64,000 bases of DNA from Streptomyces carpinensis (GTDB taxonomy: Bacteria > Actinomycetota > Actinomycetes > Streptomycetales > Streptomycetaceae): the NCBI RefSeq assembly GCF_002154505.1, contig NZ_MUBM01000085.1, positions 230-64,229 of the forward strand, given 5' to 3'. The notes beneath the pieces are model-generated. The model was given only the letters and a program-made list of their open reading frames with translations, made no database searches and was not told the DNA's origin. Each line of letters begins with the position of its first letter. The stretch's first letter is position 1. Position numbers and translations under genes: made by a program. Of this stretch, positions 25,885 through 37,645 are shown piece after piece.

Positions 25885-26607
25885 ATGGCGACGATCCATC
25901 GCCGCACCGACACCTTGCCCGTGGGAGCGATCCTGGCATCGGTCGGTGGCTTCTTCGACGCGTACACGTTTCTCCGCCACGGCGTGTTCGCCAATCTCCA
26001 GTCGGGCAACGTGGTGCTGTTCTGCGTGCAGGCCACGGCCCGGCACTGGCACGCGGCGGTCGTGCTGCTCGTTCCGGTCGCGGCCTTCGTCGTCGGCGTG
26101 CTCGCCGTGGAGGTACTCGGCGTTCCCCGTGTCGGGCGGCTCGTGCGCCGGCCGCTACGGCTGGTGCTGACGCTCCAGATCGCACTGCTCGCAATGATCG
26201 CGGCACTGCCCGACGGTGCGCCGGCGCCGGTGACGACCGTGACGGTGTCGTTCGTCGCCGCGTTGCAGTTCTCGACCTTCACGACACTGCGCGACGCCCC
26301 CTACGCCACGGTGATGACAAGCGGGAACCTCCGTACCAGCGTCGTCGCCGCGTACCAATGGACGGTGGGCAAGGACCCGGCGGCCGCGCGGCGCGCGGGA
26401 CGGTATGCCGTCATGGTCGGCGCGTTCGCCGTCGGCGCTGTGGTCGGCGCCATTTGCACCCGTACCGTCGGCACACCCGCGATCGCCGTGGCCGCCGTCC
26501 TCCTCACCGCCGTTCTCGTGATGCTGGTCCGAGAGACGCGGCGACTGGAACGCCGCCGGACGGGCATGGAGCCGTCCTCCTCGACCCCGTCCCCGAACGG
26601 CCGCTGA
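25885..26607 (+). CDS. YoaK/DUF1275 family membrane protein
   Basis: A 240-residue integral membrane protein. The family motif is at the N-terminus: GAILASVGGFFDAYTFLRHG followed by FANLQSGNVVLFCV, both diagnostic of DUF1275. About six membrane helices follow, with TSGNLRTSVVAAYQWTVG in the middle, and the protein ends in a basic tail. The ATG at 25885 has GGAGG 8 bp upstream. The function of the family is unknown; a transport role has been suggested for the fold. It is divergent from the CHAT pair and convergent with the small gene at 26773, so it is monocistronic. Confidence 0.87.
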   Translation: MATIHRRTDTLPVGAILASVGGFFDAYTFLRHGVFANLQSGNVVLFCVQATARHWHAAVVLLVPVAAFVVGVLAVEVLGVPRVGRLVRRPLRLVLTLQIALLAMIAALPDGAPAPVTTVTVSFVAALQFSTFTTLRDAPYATVMTSGNLRTSVVAAYQWTVGKDPAAARRAGRYAVMVGAFAVGAVVGAICTRTVGTPAIAVAAVLLTAVLVMLVRETRRLERRRTGMEPSSSTPSPNGR

Positions 26608-26772
26608 GTCGCGTCGTCACCCGATGACGTCGTTCGGGGTGTCCAGGAGGATCTTGACGTGCGTGATCTCGGCTTCTTCGTGATCACCTCGGGCATCCAT
26701 GCCATGGCGTTCCCGAAGCGGTCGGTACCCCTTCGGATCACCGCTGCACGGGCACCGTGCCGGCCACGGTCC

Positions 26773-26994
26773 TCATGTGGCCAGCAGCCCGAGGAGACCC
26801 ACGACGGCCAGCGCCGTGGTGACGGTGAGCGCACCGGAGACGTGAGCACTCCACCAGCGCACTCGCGGCATGGCGGAGGCCGGTATCAGGTCCCGGTCCA
26901 GACGGCGGAGTGCGGCCTTGTAGAGGGCCATGTGGACGGTGCCCAGGACGCCGACCGCCGCCAGCGGGCCGGCGATCGAGTGGAGTGTGGTCAT
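26773..26994 (-). CDS. Small two-helix membrane protein
   Basis: 73 residues with two hydrophobic helices (about 5-24, IAGPLAAVGVLGTVHMALYK, and 48-72, HVSGALTVTTALAVVGLLGLLA) joined by a charged loop. The ATG at 26994 has GGGGAGG 13 bp upstream. It lies 100 bp downstream of the NRAMP transporter on the same strand and could be co-transcribed. No family was recognised. Confidence 0.5.
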   Translation of the reverse strand: MTTLHSIAGPLAAVGVLGTVHMALYKAALRRLDRDLIPASAMPRVRWWSAHVSGALTVTTALAVVGLLGLLAT

Positions 26995-27094
26995 GTCCGT
27001 GCAGACCTCCCCGCCGACGGTGGAGAGAGAGCCGGTTCGGGCAGCGGCGGCCGGGGCCGGTCCGGCAACGGGCGGCAGGCGGCCGCGGCGCGGG

Positions 27095-28339
27095 TCATCG
27101 CAGTGTCCTGACGACGAGGTACGCGTTCAACGCGATGATCAGTACGGCCGCCGAGGTGGCCGCCGCCAGCGTCCCGCGGCGGTTGACGAGCTCGCCCATC
27201 AGCGCCCGGTTCCCGGTGAAGACCACGAGCGGCACGAGCGCGAAGGGGACGCCGAAGGACACCACGACCTGGCTCGCCAGGAGGGCACGAGTGGGGTCCA
27301 CGCCCAGCAGCAGCACAGCGATCGCGGGTGCGAGCGACACCAGGCGCCTCAGCCACAGGGGGATCGATCTGCGCAGGAAACCCTGCATGACGATCTGGCC
27401 GCTGTAGACGCCCACGCAGGAGGCGGCGAGTCCTGACGCGAGCAGGCCGACTCCGAAGACCGCCGCGGTGAGCGATCCGTACGCGGTTCCGAACGCGGTG
27501 TGCGCGTCGGCCAATGAGTCGACGCCGGCTCCCCGCAGCGGAGTCGCCGCCATCAGGATGGCCGCGTTGACGACCGCCGCGACGCCCAGGGCGACGACGA
27601 CGTCCACCATGCTCATCCGCACCGCGAGCTTCCGCCGCGTGCTGTCCTCACGGGGCAGGAGTTCCTGGGTGAGGGCGGAGTGGAGGTAGATAGCGTGCGG
27701 CATCACGGTGGCTCCGACGATCCCGACCGCGAGCAGCGCACCGTCCTGACCGGGAAAGCCCGGCACCAGGCCGTGTACCGCCTCGGAGGCGTCGACGCGG
27801 GCGCGAAGGGTCTGGTACACGAACGCGGCGAGGACCACGGTCAGCAGAGCTGCGACCACCGCCTCAAACCGGCGGCGGCCGCGCTGACGCAGCATCAGGA
27901 TGAGCAGCATGCCACCGGCTGTGAGGAGCCCTCCCGCCCACAGCGGAACGCCGAACAGCAGCTGCAGGCCGAGGGCGCCGCCGACGACCTCGGCCAGGTC
28001 GGTCATGACGACGACCACCTCGGCCTGCAGCCACAGCCCGATCCGGGCTGGTCGGCCCAGTCGTTCCCGGCACAGTTCCGGCAGGCTCATCCCGGTGGCG
28101 ATGCCGAGTTTGGCCGACAGGTACTGCACCAGCATCGCCACCGCGCTCGCCGCGACGACCACCCACAGGAGCGCGAAGCCGTACCGGGCGCCGGCCGTGA
28201 CATTGGTGGCGAAGTTGCCCGGGTCGACGTAGGCGACCGCCGCCACGCACGCGGGCCCCAGGAACCACGCCGCCCGCCGTGCCGGGAGGCGGTCCGCCCG
28301 GTGGCCGGTCGGTTGCCGGGCCGGTCTCTGACTGGTCAT
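27095..28339 (-). CDS. mntH: NRAMP-family divalent metal (Mn2+/Fe2+) transporter
   Basis: A 414-residue transporter with about 11 membrane helices. The metal-binding signatures are present: DPGNFATN in helix 1 (VAYVDPGNFATN near residue 42) and MPHAIYLHS in helix 6 (GATVMPHAIYLHS near 220). The consensus transport motif follows between helices 8 and 9. NRAMP proteins import Mn2+ or Fe2+ with protons. The ATG at 28339 was chosen because it begins just before the basic leader. It is 44 bp downstream of groEL and in the same direction as the di-iron monooxygenase operon, so it may supply its iron. Confidence 0.88.
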   Translation of the reverse strand: MTSQRPARQPTGHRADRLPARRAAWFLGPACVAAVAYVDPGNFATNVTAGARYGFALLWVVVAASAVAMLVQYLSAKLGIATGMSLPELCRERLGRPARIGLWLQAEVVVVMTDLAEVVGGALGLQLLFGVPLWAGGLLTAGGMLLILMLRQRGRRRFEAVVAALLTVVLAAFVYQTLRARVDASEAVHGLVPGFPGQDGALLAVGIVGATVMPHAIYLHSALTQELLPREDSTRRKLAVRMSMVDVVVALGVAAVVNAAILMAATPLRGAGVDSLADAHTAFGTAYGSLTAAVFGVGLLASGLAASCVGVYSGQIVMQGFLRRSIPLWLRRLVSLAPAIAVLLLGVDPTRALLASQVVVSFGVPFALVPLVVFTGNRALMGELVNRRGTLAAATSAAVLIIALNAYLVVRTLR

Positions 28340-28383
28340 GAACACAACGGCTTCGCTCCCCTCGTGCCCGCTCCCGGTGCCGG

Positions 28384-31207
<2,824 letters not shown>

Positions 31208-31211
<4 letters not shown>

Positions 31212-31981
31212 GCGGCACCTCCCGCCGAGTCCGCCCTGGTGTTGTCGAGTGCTACGGCCGTGGTCCCGGCTGCCGTGCCGTACCGCGTGGCGAGCAGACC
31301 CTCACAGATCTCGGTGTTGGCGCCGATGCCGACGGCGGTGGTGCGGCACCGCCTCAGGTGCGCCTCCATGTCGACGGGGAGGACGGGGCGTCCTTGCTCG
31401 TCGGTGAAGACGGGATCGACACCGTCGGCGGGCAGACCCAGCGCCCTGCGGCGGCGCACCAGGGTGACGGTCAGCCGATCGGGCAGGTCACGCAGGCGGG
31501 CCTCGGCCATCTGGCGGACGGTCCACCCGTGGCCGGTCAGGCGCCGCCCGAGGCGCGCCTGCGCGGCCAGACAGCCCTTGCGCAGAAACGTCCGGCGCAG
31601 CTCGCCTAACCGGTCGGGGTCGGACAGCAGCGGGAACGCCTCGGCGAACTCCCGGCCGCACGCCACCCCTTGGTTGATCTCGTCGGAGGCGAAGTGGTCC
31701 TCCAGAACGACCGTCACGTCGGTAACCCACGGCAAAGCCGCGAGCATCCGGCGGGCGTCCTCCACCATGAGCCAGGCGAAGTTCGGGGCACAGAAGTACG
31801 TGGGCAGCCGCAGCCGCGCCTCCACGCGACCGCTGTCGATGCTGACGCTGCGGACGAAGCCGAGTTCGGTGATGGGACGGTCGAGCTCGGGGTCCAGGAC
31901 CGTGGCGAGGGCGGCGGTGACCGCATCTGACCGCTCGGCCGCCTCGACGGCGACGGTGGCCCCGACGGTGCCCCGGGTCAT
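31208..31981 (-). CDS. DUF59 (MIP18/PaaD-like) iron-sulfur/metal-assembly protein of the monooxygenase operon
   Basis: 257 residues. The DUF59 fold is at about 15-100: VTAALATVLDPELDRPITELG, then RLPTYFCAPNFAWLM. A helical C-terminal half (RRTFLRKGCLAAQARLGRRL) has no recognised family. DUF59 proteins assist iron-sulfur or di-iron centre assembly. An equivalent gene lies between the amidohydrolase and alcohol dehydrogenase genes of mim/prm operons, and recent work ties this class to hydroxylase maturation. Both ends overlap their neighbours by 4 bp (ATGA), so translation is coupled. Confidence 0.8.
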
Positions 31982-33012
31982 GCCGGCACCTGCCCGGCGG
32001 ACATCCTGTCCGTCTGTCCGGCTACCACGGCGACCTGGGCGCTCTCCGGCACCTTGATGTCGTACAGACGCGCGAGGTTCAGACCGAGGATCTTGCGTTT
32101 GACGCCGGTGGTGAGAACCCCGTACTCGGACTGAAGGTCCTCGGGAATCTGGAAGTCGACGAACTTCTCCACGAGCCAGCGCGGGCTCCAGATGGCGTAA
32201 TCGCTGCCGAAGGTGATGCGGTCCTCGTCCAGCCAGTACAGCAGTTCGCCGAGGACCTGCGCGAAGTAGCGCGGCCGGGAGTGGATGAACGGCATGACCA
32301 CCGACAGGCCGGCGTAGACGTTGGGCTCCTGGGTGGCGATCCAGCAGAAGTCCTCCAGCCGCGGCAGACCGGAGTGCTCGACGATGAAGTTCAGCTCCGG
32401 GAAGGCGGTGGCGGCGTGGTCGACGTCGGCGACGTCGAAGGCGTCCCGGTTCAGAGGCCAGATGGTCGGGCCCTTGTGGATGTGGATGTTGCGGATCCCC
32501 AGCTCGGCGCACTTGGCGAGGTAGTCGTGAGCGCCCGGGTCGCTCAGCTTCCAGCCCTTGGAGCTGCCGCGCCACTCAGCTGTGTAGAGCTTGACCCCGC
32601 GCAGCTGCCACTGGGCCGCGAGCCGCTCCAGCTCGGCCAGTCCCGCCTCGCCGGCCCGGGGGTCGAAGGCGCCGTTGACGATCAGTCGGTCGGGGTGCTT
32701 GGCAGCCAGCCTGCCGTTGCGCTCGGTGGTGTTGAAACCGTCGGTGTAGAACTCGCTCAGATAGGTCGGCTGGAAGATGCCCACGTCCACGTAGCCGGTC
32801 TCGAACAGGTCGTGTACCAGATCCTGTTCGGAGTACTTGCGGAACTTCTCCAGCGGCCACACCCACTCGGCGGGGCTGAGGTTGCGCTGGTAGTCGTAGA
32901 AGCAGCGGATGAAACCCTCGCCGTACTTGTTGGCGGTGTTCTCCTCGCTGGCGTCCCAGAAGTGGATGTGGCCGTCGACCACGAAGTAGTCCACGCCGTC
33001 CTTGGTGTACAT
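31978..33012 (-). CDS. Amidohydrolase-2 family protein of the monooxygenase operon
   Basis: 344 residues with a TIM-barrel metal-dependent hydrolase fold. The N-terminal metal motif is FVVDGHIHFWDAS (HxH near residue 15). A second His is in GVKLYTAEW/IRNIHIHKGP, and IVEHSGLPRLEDF and the Asp of TFGSDYAIWSP (near 275) complete the site. The ATG at 33012 has GAGG upstream. It is a constant member of propane/acetone/phenol di-iron monooxygenase operons of actinomycetes. Its reaction there is not established; a role in hydroxylase maturation or downstream hydrolysis has been proposed. Confidence 0.87.
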   Translation of the reverse strand: MYTKDGVDYFVVDGHIHFWDASEENTANKYGEGFIRCFYDYQRNLSPAEWVWPLEKFRKYSEQDLVHDLFETGYVDVGIFQPTYLSEFYTDGFNTTERNGRLAAKHPDRLIVNGAFDPRAGEAGLAELERLAAQWQLRGVKLYTAEWRGSSKGWKLSDPGAHDYLAKCAELGIRNIHIHKGPTIWPLNRDAFDVADVDHAATAFPELNFIVEHSGLPRLEDFCWIATQEPNVYAGLSVVMPFIHSRPRYFAQVLGELLYWLDEDRITFGSDYAIWSPRWLVEKFVDFQIPEDLQSEYGVLTTGVKRKILGLNLARLYDIKVPESAQVAVVAGQTDRMSAGQVPA

Positions 33013-33112
33013 GTGCTGCCTCGACTTCCTGGTGATGTGGTGGGGTGGCCTGGTCCGGATGAGCAGGGGAGGGCACGCGCTGCCGGACGCGACCTCCCCC
33101 ACTCGGTCCGCG

Positions 33113-33469
33113 CTACCGGACCGGCTTGAGGTCGAAGTCGATGTACTCCGCCGCCTCCTCCGGGCTGGCGAAGAGCATGGTCCGGTCGTCGAAGTGGACC
33201 ATCCGGCCGTAGTGCGTCGACATGATCTCCTCGAAGTCCGACTGGTCGAACTCGAAGCCGATAGCCTCGGTGATCTCGTCGAAGTCGAACAGCAGCTTCC
33301 CCACACCGTCGACCCGGATCATCGACGGGTACTCCTGGACGGTCACGCTCGGCTTGCCGCGCATCACCTCGGCGACCACATGGCCGTTCTGGTTGTTCAT
33401 CAGGGTCACGCCGCACATGTTGGAGAAGGTGCGGTCACTGCCGAACTTCGTGCTCCCGCCGGTGCTCAC
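33113..33469 (-). CDS. prmD: Monooxygenase coupling (effector) protein, MmoB/DmpM family
   Basis: 118 residues, the usual size of the cofactor-free regulatory component. Core: [20 protein letters not shown], then [17 protein letters not shown] and [19 protein letters not shown]. It binds the hydroxylase and gates electron flow and substrate access. The GTG start at 33469 overlaps the beta-subunit stop (GTGA). Gene order alpha-reductase-beta-coupling is that of prmABCD/mimABCD. Confidence 0.9.
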   Translation of the reverse strand: MSTGGSTKFGSDRTFSNMCGVTLMNNQNGHVVAEVMRGKPSVTVQEYPSMIRVDGVGKLLFDFDEITEAIGFEFDQSDFEEIMSTHYGRMVHFDDRTMLFASPEEAAEYIDFDLKPVR

Positions 33470-34572
33470 AGCGCCAGTCCCTTCGGCTCGGAGAGGTTCA
33501 GGTCGGACAGGAGGGTGCGCAGGCCGGCCACCGCGCCGTCCCACGAGTCGGCGAAGGTGACCACCCTGTCCTGGGGTTGTGACCAGATCGGTTGCAGCTC
33601 GTGCGCCGCGCGGACGCTCAGCGGCACCCAGGTGTCGAGCCAGCCCTGCATCACGTCGCGGTTGTGGTCGCCGTGGGTCTCGTCCGAGGTGAGCATGCGG
33701 AACAGCGCCCGGCTGTAGCGCAGGTCCCGGTCGTAGTCGTGCTCCCCGGTGCCCACCAGGGTCGGGGTGACGTAGTCCCCGTTGCGCGCGGAGACCTGCA
33801 TCACGAGATGGCTGCGGAACAGCACGCCCACCAGCGACTCGAACACCACGTTGGCCGCGAACAGCGACTCCGCCCAGTCGCCGATGGCGGTCAGCCGCTC
33901 GACGTTCTCCCGCACCCCCTGCCAGACCGGGTCGGTGTGCCACGCCTGTCGGTGGACCGCCCCGTCGAACGGGATGCCCGCCTCGGACAGGTCCAGGTTG
34001 TACAGCGCCAGGTCCTGGGCGAAGCGCAGCTTGTGGGCGCTGTTCACCGCGATCGCGGTGTTGATCATGTTGGTGGGAGCGGAACGCTGCTCTGAGGTGA
34101 ACACGTGCATGCCCAGGCCGTGTTCGGCGTGCATCCACGCGCCCAGGTGCCGCTCCAGGAACTTCACCCAGGCCGCCGACCAGCCGCGGTACGCGCTGGC
34201 CTTCTTCGCGTTGTCCAGGTTGAGCTGGATCTGCCGGACGACGTTGGAGTTGTTCCGGTAGATCGTCTGCTCCCACTCCTCGTTGGGGTCGAGGAAGCGG
34301 TGCCAGTCGCCGGAGCGCAGCTCGGTCCAGTCCTTGGGGTAGCCGCCCTTGCCGTCCGCGAACCCGTAGATCCAGCCCTGGCTCAGGTGGCGCTCGGGGT
34401 CCGGCTGCACGTCGACCGTGACGTCCTCGTACATCGTGGCCCGCTTCTTCTGGGGCGTGAAGTAGTTGTAGGAGCGGCTGGCGGAGCTGGGGAACTCCTT
34501 GAGGCCGGCCTCCGCCCCGGTGAATTCGATGCGAGGGAAGCTCTTGGTCACGGTCTTTTCGGTTGGGGCCAT
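33466..34572 (-). CDS. prmC: Di-iron monooxygenase hydroxylase beta subunit
   Basis: 368 residues of the ferritin-like fold without iron ligands. Characteristic stretches are [21 protein letters not shown] (split by family usage), [21 protein letters not shown] and [19 protein letters not shown]. It pairs with the alpha subunit in an (alpha-beta)2 hydroxylase. The ATG at 34572 has AAAGGTG 7 bp upstream. It lies 59 bp downstream of the reductase gene. Confidence 0.93.
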   Translation of the reverse strand: MAPTEKTVTKSFPRIEFTGAEAGLKEFPSSASRSYNYFTPQKKRATMYEDVTVDVQPDPERHLSQGWIYGFADGKGGYPKDWTELRSGDWHRFLDPNEEWEQTIYRNNSNVVRQIQLNLDNAKKASAYRGWSAAWVKFLERHLGAWMHAEHGLGMHVFTSEQRSAPTNMINTAIAVNSAHKLRFAQDLALYNLDLSEAGIPFDGAVHRQAWHTDPVWQGVRENVERLTAIGDWAESLFAANVVFESLVGVLFRSHLVMQVSARNGDYVTPTLVGTGEHDYDRDLRYSRALFRMLTSDETHGDHNRDVMQGWLDTWVPLSVRAAHELQPIWSQPQDRVVTFADSWDGAVAGLRTLLSDLNLSEPKGLAL

Positions 34573-34631
34573 GAGCGCACACCTTTCTGTGACTCGCTGA
34601 TGGTGCGGGGAGGGCGTTCGCCTGCTGGGCG

Positions 34632-35666
34632 TCAGTCGTCGGCGGCGGTGACGGTGAACTTGTCGAAGAAGACCTGGCTGTCCGGCACGCCCCTGTCCTG
34701 CAGCAGCGGCAGGGCCGCGTCGATCATCGGCGGGGGACCGCAGAGGTAGAGGTCGCAGTCGGAGAGGTTCTCCTCCTGCCGGGCGAGGACATCGGTGACC
34801 AGGCCGGTCGCGCCGGTCCAGCCCCGCGGCCGGCTCTCGGAGAGGCAGGGCACGAAGCGGAAGGCGGGGAGCCGCTCGGCGATCTGTGCCAGTTCGTCGA
34901 GGTGGAACAGGTCGTCCTCGGTGCGAGCGCCGTAGTAGTAGACCGCCTCGCGCTCGTCGCCGCTGACCACCATCTGGCGCAACAGCGCCAGGATGGGGGC
35001 CATCCCGGCGCCTCCACCGACGAAGACCAGCCGGCGGTCGGAGCTCACGCGCAGGGTGAAGGTGCCGTACGGGCCGGTGACCTCCAGCGCGTCACCGGCC
35101 GTGATGCCGTCCTCGAGCAGGCCGGAGAACCTGCCGCCGGGGTACCGCTTGATGATGAACTCCAACAGCCCGTCGGCGGTGGGAAGGCCGGCCATCGAGA
35201 ACGAGCGGTGCTCGTCGGTGCCCGGGATCGTGATGTCCACGTACTGGCCGGGGTGGAAGCGGAAGGTGGACTCCGCGGGCAGCCCGAGGCGCAGCAGAGA
35301 GATGTCGTGGGTGAGATCCCGCAGCGAGATGACCTGGGTCCGCACGGTGACCACCGGCAGGCCGGCTCGGATCATGTCCTCGTCGTAGTTGACGAGCTCG
35401 ATCTCCGTGTCGCTGTAGACGTGCGACCGGCACAGCAGGACGTACCCCTCGTCCTTCTCGAAGTCGGGCAGCGCGAACGTGGAGTACCGGCCCATCTGCA
35501 GGTCGCCGTCGAGCAGGAAGGACTTGCAGGCCGAGCACTGGCCTTCCTTGCAGCCGTGGATCAACATGACGCCCTGCCGGAACGCGGCGTCCAGCACCGT
35601 CTCGTCCTCGTCGGCCTCGATCTCGATGCCTACCGGTTCGAACCGGACCTTGTGGGTGTCGGCCAT
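34632..35666 (-). CDS. prmB: Monooxygenase reductase with [2Fe-2S] and FAD/NAD(P)H domains
   Basis: 344 residues. The plant-type ferredoxin domain has cluster ligands C39, C44, C47 and C79 ([19 protein letters not shown]). The FAD domain contains [14 protein letters not shown] and RSFSMAG near 150. The NADH domain has [18 protein letters not shown] near 225 and ends near [13 protein letters not shown]. It passes electrons from NADH to the di-iron centre. The ATG at 35666 is 80 bp from the alpha-subunit stop. Confidence 0.93.
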   Translation of the reverse strand: MADTHKVRFEPVGIEIEADEDETVLDAAFRQGVMLIHGCKEGQCSACKSFLLDGDLQMGRYSTFALPDFEKDEGYVLLCRSHVYSDTEIELVNYDEDMIRAGLPVVTVRTQVISLRDLTHDISLLRLGLPAESTFRFHPGQYVDITIPGTDEHRSFSMAGLPTADGLLEFIIKRYPGGRFSGLLEDGITAGDALEVTGPYGTFTLRVSSDRRLVFVGGGAGMAPILALLRQMVVSGDEREAVYYYGARTEDDLFHLDELAQIAERLPAFRFVPCLSESRPRGWTGATGLVTDVLARQEENLSDCDLYLCGPPPMIDAALPLLQDRGVPDSQVFFDKFTVTAADD

Positions 35667-35746
35667 GGTGCCGCTCCTCGGTGTGGAGGTCCCCGCCCCG
35701 GCACGTCCGGGGAGCGCGCCGCGGCGGGAACAGGTTCGGGTCGGCG

Positions 35747-37387
35747 TCAGGCCGCCGGGCTGACGTTCGGGTTCGCCCGGTAGGCGGCGACGTGCGCCTC
35801 ACGCTCGGCGTCGGACATCTCGTTCAGCAGCACGTTGGGGCTGCTGAAGGTGATGCCGCGCAGGTCGTCGAGGGTCCACAGCTTCTTCGGGTCGTCCAGG
35901 TCCAGGTGCGGCTGTGGGACGAGGGTCCTGCCGTCGTCGCGGACGTAGCCGAGGCCGGAGACGACGTCGGCCAGGTCCTGACCGTGGTGCAGCGTCTCCC
36001 ACTCGCGGTGGCCGGTGAGCCGGCCCATGTTCGGGGTCGGCGTGCCCTCGTACTCGGGGCGGAAGGCGACCTTGTCGGTCCAGTGGCAGGTCTCGGAGCA
36101 GTAGGTCCGCCACTGGCCGTCGACCTTGTCGACCACCATGTCCTCGCGGACGAGGCAGGGCACCATGCAGGTCCAGCACCGGTGCGGGTACTCGTAGCCG
36201 ACGTCCTCGAACGCTATCGGCTTGTTGCGGCCGGGGTGGCGCAGCCGGTTGTACGCCTCCCACCAGCGGCCGAACTGGTTGTACCAGCCGGGGTACTTCT
36301 CCTCGAACCACTCGAAGTCCTGGTCGGTCATCGGGTCGATGCGCCAGTAGTTGACCGGCCAGCCGGTGGCGAAGAACTGGGCGACCCGGTGCACGTAGTG
36401 CTTGTTGTAGATCCGGTTCCAGGCCTCCTCGACCAGGTCGTGGGGGATGACCAGGCCGTACTTCTCCAGCGGGATCAGGTAGCTGCGGTAGTAGTCGTCG
36501 TAGATCCACCGACGCCACATCTCCGCGTAGCTGTCCCGGTCCTTGCGGCGGTCCTTGGTGCCGTACTCGATGAAGGTGCCGATGGCGGCGTCGACCACGC
36601 AGTGGTTGTTCCACCAGGCGTAGCGCAGGTCGCGTTCGAGCAGCTTGCGGTTGTCCTCGTCGGCCAGCGCCATCAGCAGGATGGAGTAGCCGTTGGAGAT
36701 GTGCCGGGACTCGTCCGACTGCACCGAGTGGAACACGGTGGGCAGCAGGTAGTCGCCGTTGGCCGCGGCCTCCGAGGGCATGGCCACGAACAGGGTGTTG
36801 GTGAAGGCGGTCTCGGCGACCACGGTCAGGTAGATGTTGGCCGCGGTGATCGCGTCACCGGTGATGAACCCCTCGCCGAACTGCCGGCCGATCGTGCCCG
36901 CGTAGTTGTTCGCGAAGGCCTTCTCGGTGATGTCGAACCCGGCCGGGTCGATGTAGTGGTTCATGTACAGGCGCTTGAGGTTCATCTGGATCGTCGAGTG
37001 CCGCACCTCGTCGATCATCTGCACGGCCAGGCCGTTGTGGACCTCGGGATTGGGGACGGCGTCGATGGCCATCGGCATGGCCCGGGCGGCGGAGATCTCG
37101 GGGAACGGGATGATGGACAGGAACAGCTTCTGCCACTCCATCCAGCGCTCCTGCACCTGCCGGAACATGTTGCCGCGGATGGCGCCGTCCATCGCGCCGT
37201 AGACGCGGTTGTCCTTCTCCTCCTCCATCGGGAAGTAGGAGCGCAGGATCTGCTTGAGCGGGTCCTTCTTCGGGGCCTTGTCGAACTTGTAGTCGGTGCC
37301 GAACCGCTTCGCCGGGGTGGCGAAGGTCGGCTCCCACGAGAGTTCGGTGATCTTCTTGTGCGCCTTGCTGAGACTCTGTCGGCTCAC
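35747..37387 (-). CDS. prmA: Di-iron monooxygenase hydroxylase alpha subunit (propane/mim type)
   Basis: 546 residues from the GTG at 37387, which has AGGAGG 6 bp upstream; a longer in-frame start at 37477 lacks such a site. All six iron ligands are present: E97, E127, H130, E192, E226 and H229. Their spacing is the same as MmoX E114/E144/H147/E209/E243/H246. The two ExxH motifs read DEVRH and DESRH. A C-terminal YHS-like Cys motif ([20 protein letters not shown]) is also seen. Group 5/6 soluble di-iron monooxygenases oxidise propane, acetone or phenol; the operon content favours the propane/mim type. First gene of the operon. Confidence 0.95.
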   Translation of the reverse strand: MSRQSLSKAHKKITELSWEPTFATPAKRFGTDYKFDKAPKKDPLKQILRSYFPMEEEKDNRVYGAMDGAIRGNMFRQVQERWMEWQKLFLSIIPFPEISAARAMPMAIDAVPNPEVHNGLAVQMIDEVRHSTIQMNLKRLYMNHYIDPAGFDITEKAFANNYAGTIGRQFGEGFITGDAITAANIYLTVVAETAFTNTLFVAMPSEAAANGDYLLPTVFHSVQSDESRHISNGYSILLMALADEDNRKLLERDLRYAWWNNHCVVDAAIGTFIEYGTKDRRKDRDSYAEMWRRWIYDDYYRSYLIPLEKYGLVIPHDLVEEAWNRIYNKHYVHRVAQFFATGWPVNYWRIDPMTDQDFEWFEEKYPGWYNQFGRWWEAYNRLRHPGRNKPIAFEDVGYEYPHRCWTCMVPCLVREDMVVDKVDGQWRTYCSETCHWTDKVAFRPEYEGTPTPNMGRLTGHREWETLHHGQDLADVVSGLGYVRDDGRTLVPQPHLDLDDPKKLWTLDDLRGITFSSPNVLLNEMSDAEREAHVAAYRANPNVSPAA

Positions 37388-37645
37388 TCCGTGCCTCCTG
37401 TGGCTGGGAAGGCGAGACCTCGGCGCTCCGCGACCGCGCCCAGGCCACGCCGGTGCGCCGTCCTTCACCCGGAACACGCGGGTTCCGGCGACGACGGCCC
37501 ATGGGAGGAATGACAGCGGAGGGAGCGACCGCGTGCGGTCTCAATGTGAGACAGCGAATACGTGACTCTGCGCTCGCGGCCGGTTACGTGCACGAAACCC
37601 GCCTGCTACGCTCCCGCCACGTCAGGAGCCGGCCAGGGAGGCAAG
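37388..37645. promoter_or_regulatory. Divergent promoter region of the monooxygenase operon and its activator
   Basis: A 258-bp gap with two clean inverted repeats: CCGGAAC-N6-GTTCCGG at 37469-37488 and GTCTCA-ATG-TGAGAC at 37538-37552. Both are plausible binding sites for the AcoR/MimR-like activator. No -24/-12 (sigma-54) promoter is obvious, as expected in actinomycetes, which lack sigma-54. Confidence 0.5.
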
